Assembly: GCA_964472425.1 (NCBI GenBank)
Contig: CAYYLF010000032.1
Span: 1 to 15,767, forward strand
DNA length: 15,767 nucleotides
Source of the DNA: RUG11867 sp964472425
Lineage (GTDB): Bacteria > Bacillota_I > Bacilli_A > RF39 > UBA660
Reading direction: 5' to 3'
Within the stretch, counting starts at the first letter, position 1. Each line of letters opens with the position of its first letter. This document shows positions 7,983-13,054 of this stretch, piece by piece. A program made the position numbers and the translations under genes. The notes beneath the pieces were generated by a model. It searched no databases and was not told the DNA's origin. It worked only from the letters and a program-made list of their open reading frames with translations.

Positions 7983-8570
7983 CTAAGCAATTCTGTGCCA
8001 CATGTAGCAAGTGAAGTAAGGTTGCATGTTGTTGTGTCCCCATCCTTGACCAGCCGAAGAGGTCGTTCCGATTACAGATGAGCACGTATAGTTTTCGGCA
8101 GGCTTGATACTCGTAGGTCCTGTAATGTCTCTTTGAGCCCAGAGCCAAGGTTGCGTCTCGTAGGTGTGCGTGTGCGGCGGTATTTCGTTGAGGTTCAAAG
8201 TGTGGTATTTTTCACCGGCGGCTTTTTTAGGTATATTAAAGTCAGGGTCGCTAGGGTCTACTCCGACGAGAGTGCGGCCTTGCGAAATCTGTTCCCACGT
8301 ACCTCCAAAAAGTGTCGCAGGGTTGGTCGCATTTAAACTTAAGTAAATCGAACCAATCGGGTAGATTTTATCGACCGAAATCGGCTGTTCTTGAGGCGCG
8401 TCTTTGACTCTCGTCGTAATCGAGTTGACTACTAAGTTACCATCGCAGTCCATGCTGAATTTGTTATTTACCGAGTCGAAGCATTTGACTGTCAGTTTGT
8501 TCAAATTTCCGTTTATTCCTCCTTCCACTTCTGTAAAAACTTGGTTTACTATGTTTTCTTCTAAATTCAT
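7983..8570 (-). CDS. Phage tail-collar / tail-fibre-tip-like protein (195 aa)
   Basis: Residues 1-60 are a small beta-type N-terminal region. Residues 67-95 match the tail-collar signature well (DKIYPIGSIYLSL, then NPATLFGGTWEQI), and the C-terminus carries the matching ending with an HTHTY motif (133-137), GHNNMQPY and a final YMWHRIA. The family comprises tail-fibre tip and collar proteins of phages and related bacterial receptor-binding proteins, often trimeric. The H-x-H pair recalls the metal-binding histidines of the T4 long tail fibre tip. Here the gene stands without other tail genes, between a phage-like regulator and an RHS gene. An AGAAAGGA site precedes the ATG at a slightly long distance. 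Its TAG stop is followed by only four codons before the RHS ATG in the same frame, so the two genes are surely cotranscribed. A role as an adhesive tip, carrier or chaperone for the RHS product is inference. Confidence 0.85.
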   Translation of the reverse strand: MNLEENIVNQVFTEVEGGINGNLNKLTVKCFDSVNNKFSMDCDGNLVVNSITTRVKDAPQEQPISVDKIYPIGSIYLSLNATNPATLFGGTWEQISQGRTLVGVDPSDPDFNIPKKAAGEKYHTLNLNEIPPHTHTYETQPWLWAQRDITGPTSIKPAENYTCSSVIGTTSSAGQGWGHNNMQPYFTCYMWHRIA

Positions 8571-8605
8571 CTTTTAATCATTCCTTTCTTGCGAATTTAT
8601 CGGAG

Positions 8606-8623
8606 CGGTGGACATGTCCACCG
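8606..8623. promoter_or_regulatory. Perfect 18-bp palindrome, candidate operator
   Basis: CGGTGGACATGTCCACCG is its own reverse complement over all 18 bases. It lies between the hairpin that ends the regulator gene and the ribosome binding site of the tail-collar gene. It has no T-run on its downstream side on the minus strand, so it is not itself a terminator. As RNA it could fold into a 7-bp stem with a CAUG loop. A binding site for a dimeric regulator, possibly the gene product next door, is the simplest guess; the binder is unknown. Confidence 0.55.
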
Positions 8624-8656
8624 AAAAAGAGAACAACTCTCTTTAGTCGTTCTCTT
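8624..8656 (-). terminator. Intrinsic terminator or attenuator after the ArpU-like gene
   Basis: On the minus strand AAGAGAACGAC pairs with GTTGTTCTCTT (11 bp with one G-U pair, 8-base loop) and runs straight into five Ts. The hairpin begins in the last codons of the 168-aa gene and spans its stop codon. If active, it would limit transcription of the tail-collar and RHS genes to readthrough or antitermination, unless these have their own start. Confidence 0.7.
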
Positions 8657-9149
8657 GGCAATATTCTTTTAGGTCTACCCATATCTTGATTAGGCAACTT
8701 TTTTTGATTTTCTGAAGGTAGGTCTTGGAGATTTTCAAATCTTCAGCCGTGCTTTCTTCAGATTTTCTATACAAGAATGTATCTATCATGTAAGTGGCCT
8801 CGGCATCGGTCAATTTTTGACTCGCCACGATTATGGAATCGTAGATGTCGGATACGAGTAGTTGTTTATCGAGACATTGCTCGACAGCCTTTTCGACTTT
8901 GCTACTGGTCGGACGCGAAGATTTTATTCCGGACGATTCGATATTCGAAGTAATCGAGATATTTTCTTCTATCGGAAACTTGTACAAGTAGCGAGCGGAA
9001 GTAAAATACGAGAAAAGTTTGGACAGTTTTTTTCTTACCTCCTTCAAGTCGTAATGGTTACACGTTTCAGAATTTATCAGGTTGTTGTGTAATCCGGAAT
9101 TTTTTCTTATTTCTTTGTCGACGTTCAGTAGTTGTTCTATCGTTGTCAT
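8643..9149 (-). CDS. ArpU-like phage-type transcription regulator (168 aa)
   Basis: The C-terminal part, about residues 112-158 (LTDAEATYMIDTF, then SEESTAEDLKISKTYLQKIKK, ending in a basic helix), has the pattern of sigma-70 region 4 / ArpU-type helix-turn-helix proteins. These activate late genes in phages of low-GC Gram-positive bacteria. The N-terminal 100 residues are helical and polar and not recognised. The ATG is preceded by AAAGGAG at good spacing. It is the first gene of the accessory unit, with a strong promoter about 120 bases upstream and a terminator-like hairpin at its end. By analogy it would act in the cytoplasm as an activator of the tail-collar and RHS genes, or as an autoregulator. 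The fold assignment is by pattern only. A plain hypothetical DNA-binding protein or an unusual sigma-like factor remains possible. Confidence 0.65.
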   Translation of the reverse strand: MTTIEQLLNVDKEIRKNSGLHNNLINSETCNHYDLKEVRKKLSKLFSYFTSARYLYKFPIEENISITSNIESSGIKSSRPTSSKVEKAVEQCLDKQLLVSDIYDSIIVASQKLTDAEATYMIDTFLYRKSEESTAEDLKISKTYLQKIKKSCLIKIWVDLKEYCQEND

Positions 9150-9270
9150 TATTACTCCTTTCTATTCTAGTTTGGTTTTCGAATGCTGCAATTAATTTGA
9201 TAAACACTCCTCAATTCTGGGTGACCTAAAATAAAATGAACCACTTTTTGGAATTGGCTCATTTTACTAT

Positions 9271-9298
9271 ATTATACGACTGTCCAGTTTTTTTTCAA
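9271..9298 (-). promoter_or_regulatory. Sigma-A-type promoter of the regulator gene
   Basis: TTGAAA (plus 9293-9298), a 16-base spacer and a perfect TATAAT (plus 9271-9276) read towards the 168-aa gene, giving a leader of about 110 bases. The spacer contains ACTGGACAGT, an inverted repeat with arms ACTG and CAGT, which is well placed for repression. Confidence 0.7.
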
Positions 9299-9332
9299 TA
9301 AACAGGATAGTATGAATTTGGTAAACTAAAGA

Positions 9333-9395
9333 GTTCAAACTCGGTTCACATATAGTAAACTAGTCGATGTAATGTCGTTTTATTTAGGTTCAAAC
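9333..9395. repeat. Two GTTCAAAC elements upstream of the regulator promoter
   Basis: GTTCAAAC occurs at 9333-9340 and again at 9388-9395, 55 bases apart. Each copy sits at the centre of a small inverted repeat: GAGTT-CA-AACTC at 9331-9342 and GGTT-CA-AACC at 9387-9396. They lie 35-100 bases upstream of the -35 box, where activator sites are common. Copies this short can arise by chance. Confidence 0.3.
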
Positions 9396-9482
9396 CAAAA
9401 GAGATTGAGCGATTTTAATGTTTTAATAATTTACTGCTATATTTTTTCCTCCTCAAATATGATGCGCGCATACACAGCAAAA

Positions 9483-9511
9483 AGTATATACTCGATTATT
9501 CAGTTATACAA
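9483..9511 (-). promoter_or_regulatory. Possible second, upstream promoter
   Basis: TTGTAT (plus 9506-9511), 17 bases and TATACT (plus 9483-9488) read leftward just after the ftsH terminator. The -10 box is good and the -35 box weak. Transcripts would pass through the rest of the control region into the regulator gene. Nothing else coding is convincing in 9150-9568. Confidence 0.35.
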
Positions 9512-9550
9512 GGAACTCTCAGGAGCATATGTAAAGGCTATTTTTGGTAG

Positions 9551-9582
9551 ACAGAAAAAAGACGAGGATTACTCTTCGTCTT
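9551..9582 (-). terminator. Intrinsic terminator of the tilS-ftsH operon
   Basis: On the minus strand AAGACGAAGA pairs with TCCTCGTCTT (one A-C mismatch, four-base loop GTAA), followed by a run of six Ts (plus 9555-9560) that begins in the stem. The ftsH stop codon lies in the loop. It separates the housekeeping genes from the accessory unit downstream. Confidence 0.75.
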
Positions 9583-11470
9583 GTGAATTCTTTTTTTCTT
9601 TTTTGTCTTCTTTCTGGTCGTACTTTTGTAGTTTACCGGTAGAGACGAGTTCGTCGATTTCCTCTTTGGTGATGGTCTCGTGTTCTATCAAGGTGTCACT
9701 TATGAGGGTGACCAGTTTTTTGTTTTCTTTGAGAATCTTGGTAGCCTCTTTGTAACATCCGTCGACTATCTTTCTCACTTCGGTGTCTATTTCGAGGGCG
9801 ACTTGGTCACTAAAGTTTTTGGCTTTGTCGTAGTCGCGGCCGAGGAAGACACTTCCGGATTTGGATTCTAGTTGGACTGGTCCGAGGTCGGACATGCCGT
9901 ATTCGGTGACCATGGCACGAGCGATTTTGGTCGCACGGCTGAAGTCGTCTGAGGCTCCGGTGGATATTTCTCCGAAGAAGAGTTCTTCGCTTACGCGGCC
10001 ACCTAAGAGTCCCGTGATTTGAGCGAGGAGTTCTTTTTTGGTCGCGAGGTTCATGTGCTCATCTTTAGGAAGCATCATGGTGTATCCGCCGGCGACTCCA
10101 CGTGGAATAATCGTTATCTTGTGGACGTCTTGGGCGTCTTCTAGTTTGATGCCGATTACGGCGTGGCCCGCCTCGTGGAGGCTCACAAGTTTTTTCTCTT
10201 TGTCGGTTATCTTACGACTGACTTTGGCTGGTCCCATGAGAACGCGGTCTGTAGCCTCGTCGATTTCGTCCATCGTGATGGCCTCTTTGTTGCGGCGAAC
10301 GGTCAGAAGTGCGGCTTCGTTTAGAAGGTTTTCGAGGTCGGCACCACTGAAACCGGGAGTACGTTTGGATAGGTTTTTGATGTTGACATCTTTAGAGAAT
10401 TTTTTGTTTCTAGCATGTACTTCGAGAATGGCTTCTCTCTCTTCGGCGTCCGGATAGCCGACTGTGACTTGTCTATCGAAACGACCGGGTCTCAAAAGAG
10501 CTGGGTCGAGGACGTCAGGCCTATTGGTCGCGGCTATTATGATGATACCTTCGTTGGCTCCGAATCCGTCCATTTCGGTCAGGAGTTGGTTGAGGGTCTG
10601 TTCGCGTTCGTCGTGACCTCCCCCTATTCCAGTTCCTCTTTGACGCCCGACGGCGTCTATCTCATCGATGAAGATGAGGCAAGGGGCATTGTGTTTAGCT
10701 TCTTTGAACATGTCGCGGACACGGCTGGCACCAACACCTACGAAAAGCTCGACGAAGTCCGAACCACTTATGTAGTAGAACGGTACGTTCGCTTCGCCGG
10801 CAACGGCTTTGGCGAGCAAGGTTTTGCCCGTTCCCGGAGGTCCGACTAGAAGGACACCTTTAGGGATGCGGGCTCCAAGTTTTTGGAATTTCTTAGGATT
10901 TTTCAAGAAATCGATGAGTTCGCGGACTTCTTCTTTTTCTTCTTTGAGTCCGGCGACATCGGAGAATTTGACTTTTCCTCCGTCGGCATTCAGTTTGGCC
11001 GTGCTTCTTCCGAAGTCTATAGATTTATTGTTACCACTCGAAATCTTGACTAAGAGGTAGAGGGTAGCGCCGACTAAGAAGACGGTCGGTACGACGTTTA
11101 CGAGGATGGCCAGTATGGCACTCGAACCCGGGTCCTTATTGGTCTTTACTTCGAATTCCATGGCTTCTTGGGCATCGAGGATGCGGTCTATGACAGCTTC
11201 GGAGTACGGGACTTTGAGGGAGAATTTCTCGGTCTTTTTGTAGCCTTTGAGTTTTCCTTCTATCTCGTATGTGCTCGAAGAGGACGAAGGTGTGATGGTC
11301 ACCGTTTCGAGGTTGTCATCGTTCATTTCGCTTACGAATTGGTCGTAAGTGAAGTCGTGAGTGACGAATTTGGAAGCTCCATAGTAGTAAGCTCCTGCAA
11401 TCAGAACGGCAATCAAAATGCCGTACATGACCAACGATTTTATCATCGCGTTTTGTTTATTTTTTTTCAT
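9569..11470 (-). CDS. ftsH: ATP-dependent zinc metalloprotease FtsH (633 aa)
   Basis: FtsH is a membrane-anchored AAA+ protease that unfolds and degrades misassembled membrane proteins and selected regulators as a hexamer. The sequence shows the full plan. There are two membrane segments (about 9-31 and 117-143) with an extracytoplasmic domain between them. Then come Walker A GPPGTGKT (210-217), Walker B LIFIDEID (265-272), and the second region of homology with ATNRPDVLDPALLRPGRF (314-331). The zinc site HEAGH (432-436) has the third ligand expected at Asp509 in GASDDFSRAT. The charged Lys/Glu-rich tail and the length are usual for Bacillota. The start has an AAAGGA site 8 bases upstream and lies inside the 3' end of tilS (14-base overlap), so translation is probably coupled. 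No key residue is missing. Confidence 0.98.
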   Translation of the reverse strand: MKKNKQNAMIKSLVMYGILIAVLIAGAYYYGASKFVTHDFTYDQFVSEMNDDNLETVTITPSSSSSTYEIEGKLKGYKKTEKFSLKVPYSEAVIDRILDAQEAMEFEVKTNKDPGSSAILAILVNVVPTVFLVGATLYLLVKISSGNNKSIDFGRSTAKLNADGGKVKFSDVAGLKEEKEEVRELIDFLKNPKKFQKLGARIPKGVLLVGPPGTGKTLLAKAVAGEANVPFYYISGSDFVELFVGVGASRVRDMFKEAKHNAPCLIFIDEIDAVGRQRGTGIGGGHDEREQTLNQLLTEMDGFGANEGIIIIAATNRPDVLDPALLRPGRFDRQVTVGYPDAEEREAILEVHARNKKFSKDVNIKNLSKRTPGFSGADLENLLNEAALLTVRRNKEAITMDEIDEATDRVLMGPAKVSRKITDKEKKLVSLHEAGHAVIGIKLEDAQDVHKITIIPRGVAGGYTMMLPKDEHMNLATKKELLAQITGLLGGRVSEELFFGEISTGASDDFSRATKIARAMVTEYGMSDLGPVQLESKSGSVFLGRDYDKAKNFSDQVALEIDTEVRKIVDGCYKEATKILKENKKLVTLISDTLIEHETITKEEIDELVSTGKLQKYDQKEDKKEKKNSQDEE

Positions 11471-12788
11471 CAGTATTTTCCTTTCTTTTCGTGTACCTAA
11501 GTATTATATCATATTTTTCCCCTTTGTTAATATCAAATTTGCTTTTCTTGATGCCCGGAAGCCAAAGTATCGTTTGGGAGGCGTCTGTGAGGATGGGAAT
11601 GGTGTCTCTAAGAGACGGCGGAATCTTCTCGTCGATGAGGATGTCGGCGATTTTTTTGGACCCGTTCATATTCTTGATTGCCATGCGGTCTCCGGCTCGT
11701 CTGGTTCTAATATATAATGGTAATGTTAAGGAGCCAGTATTCAGTCTAGTCGTGTAGTTCGACATGTCTTCCGAGGTGGAAATCGCTTCTATGCAGTCTC
11801 CGTTTGGAAGGAGGAGTTGGTTCGTAAGTTCGAACTCGTAGGCTGGTTTTCGCGGTTGCGAATCGAAAGTGATATAATCGTATTCGCGAGAAACCGTATG
11901 GCCGAGCGGGAGGTCGAGCGTGAAGTTGGTGCCTTTAAGTGCTAACTCGAGGATGGAATCGATGTGGACGTCGGCGATTTTGTCGATGTCGTCGCGATAG
12001 ATGTTCTTGAGAATGTGCTCGAGTTCTTTTTTCTGGATATAGGGGTCTTCTTTTAAAAATTTGGATACGATTAGTTTTCCTTCTTCGTAGTTGCGAGTAA
12101 GGGCCATGTCGGTTTCTCTTTCTATATATAAGGAAGCGGCTGCGAGTTCTTCACTGTACTTGAGGTATTTGAGGTGGACGTTTTTGTTTTCGCGTTTTAG
12201 AAAAGGCAGGCAGTAGTGTCTGTATCTATTGCGGGTGTGTTCGTCTTCGTCGTTGGTATGGTCGTGAACGAAGGGAATGTCGTGAGTCCGGTCGTAGGCT
12301 AGGATGTCGTCTTTGGTGTAGAAGATGAGAGGTTTAATTATATGGTAAGGTCCTTCATCGTAGATTTTGAGAAAGCCCGCGTATCCTTTGAGGCGAGAGC
12401 CACGAGATAGACGCATGAGAATCGTTTCGACGAGGTCGTCCCCGTGGTGAGCGGTCGCGATAAAATGGGTGTTGTAGGTGTCCGCGAGTTTTTTGTAGAA
12501 GGTGTATCTTTCGCGTCTATAATAGGATTCGTTTTCGTGGAGCTCTTCGTCGAGTTCTAAAAGTTCAAAAGGTATTTGCTTGTCTTCACAATATTTTTGT
12601 AGGAAGGTTGCTTCGTCTTTGGAAGCTGCCCTCAGATTGTGGTTGACGTGGGCACATACGACTCGATAACCCATGGACATTAGAACGTCTAAAAGGCACA
12701 TCGAATCCGGTCCGCCCGAGCAGCCGACGACGATGTACCTATTTTCTGGTATATCCAGTGTCTTTAAAAAGTTGCGCGTCTTGTCCAT
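11457..12788 (-). CDS. tilS: tRNA(Ile)-lysidine synthetase TilS (443 aa)
   Basis: TilS uses ATP to attach lysine to the wobble cytidine of the CAU-anticodon tRNA-Ile, turning it into an AUA reader. It is essential in most bacteria. The PP-loop motif SGGPDS is at residues 24-29, followed by HVNHNLR and the ATAHHGDD motif typical of the catalytic domain. A helical substrate-binding middle part follows, and the C-terminal domain contains RTRRAGDRM and the ending ILWLPGIKKS. I place the start at 12788. That ATG has an AGAGGTG ribosome binding site, while the in-frame ATG 17 codons upstream has none and overlaps the -35 region of the likely promoter. The gene overlaps ftsH by 14 bases, the common tilS-ftsH neighbourhood of Bacillota; hpt, often found between them, is absent here. 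Confidence 0.96.
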   Translation of the reverse strand: MDKTRNFLKTLDIPENRYIVVGCSGGPDSMCLLDVLMSMGYRVVCAHVNHNLRAASKDEATFLQKYCEDKQIPFELLELDEELHENESYYRRERYTFYKKLADTYNTHFIATAHHGDDLVETILMRLSRGSRLKGYAGFLKIYDEGPYHIIKPLIFYTKDDILAYDRTHDIPFVHDHTNDEDEHTRNRYRHYCLPFLKRENKNVHLKYLKYSEELAAASLYIERETDMALTRNYEEGKLIVSKFLKEDPYIQKKELEHILKNIYRDDIDKIADVHIDSILELALKGTNFTLDLPLGHTVSREYDYITFDSQPRKPAYEFELTNQLLLPNGDCIEAISTSEDMSNYTTRLNTGSLTLPLYIRTRRAGDRMAIKNMNGSKKIADILIDEKIPPSLRDTIPILTDASQTILWLPGIKKSKFDINKGEKYDIILRYTKRKENTDEKK

Positions 12789-12807
12789 GCCACACCTCTT
12801 AGTGCAT

Positions 12808-12835
12808 ATTCTATCAAATGTGGACGATTTTTCAA
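12808..12835 (-). promoter_or_regulatory. Sigma-A-type promoter of tilS-ftsH
   Basis: TTGAAA (plus 12830-12835), a 16-base spacer and TAGAAT (plus 12808-12813) place the transcript start only about 15 bases before the ATG at 12788. This supports that start over the upstream ATG at 12839. The box sequences and spacing match the promoter at 9271-9298. Confidence 0.6.
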
Positions 12836-12994
12836 CCATATTTGTGTGAAATCGCGTACTTTTTACGATTTCGGTGTCATTTTTTCTAAGTTGAGTTCTT
12901 TTTGATAGCGAGTGAGGCTAGCTTGGCTGTCGAAAGTCTTTCAACCTTTTTTCTTTGGTGACTAGTTGTCGAATATACTTTTAATCAAATAAGC

Positions 12995-13045
12995 AAGTGC
13001 GCGAAAAGTATCCACAAAGTTTTGGTAATAAGCATACTCGCACTT
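12995..13045. repeat. Imperfect hairpin after the leucine-rich-repeat gene
   Basis: AAGTGCG (12995-13001) pairs with CGCACTT (13039-13045), and AGTAT (13007-13011) with ATACT (13034-13038). There is a one-sided bulge and a loop of about 22 bases. No clear T-run follows on the minus strand, so termination would be weak. The remaining bases up to tilS (12840-12994) hold no complete gene. Confidence 0.4.
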
Positions 13046-13054
13046 TTGAATTCG

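Noticed and set aside
7983..9149. Prophage remnant
   Set aside because: Only one tail-type gene and one regulator are seen, without integrase, capsid, portal, lysis genes or attachment-site repeats. A stand-alone locus fits better within this window.
9412..9470. Small peptide gene near the AGGAGG at about 9450
   Set aside because: No start codon follows the AGGAGG at a workable distance. The 18-codon frame that contains it starts upstream without its own site.
9372..9755. Plus-strand frame of 127 codons reaching from the control region into ftsH
   Set aside because: More than half is antisense to ftsH. The start lacks a ribosome binding site and the translation is low-complexity Ser/Phe/Leu sequence.
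12789..12839. Upstream ATG giving tilS 17 extra residues
   Set aside because: It has no ribosome binding site and overlaps the -35 box of a good promoter. The downstream ATG has a proper site and gives the usual TilS N-terminus.
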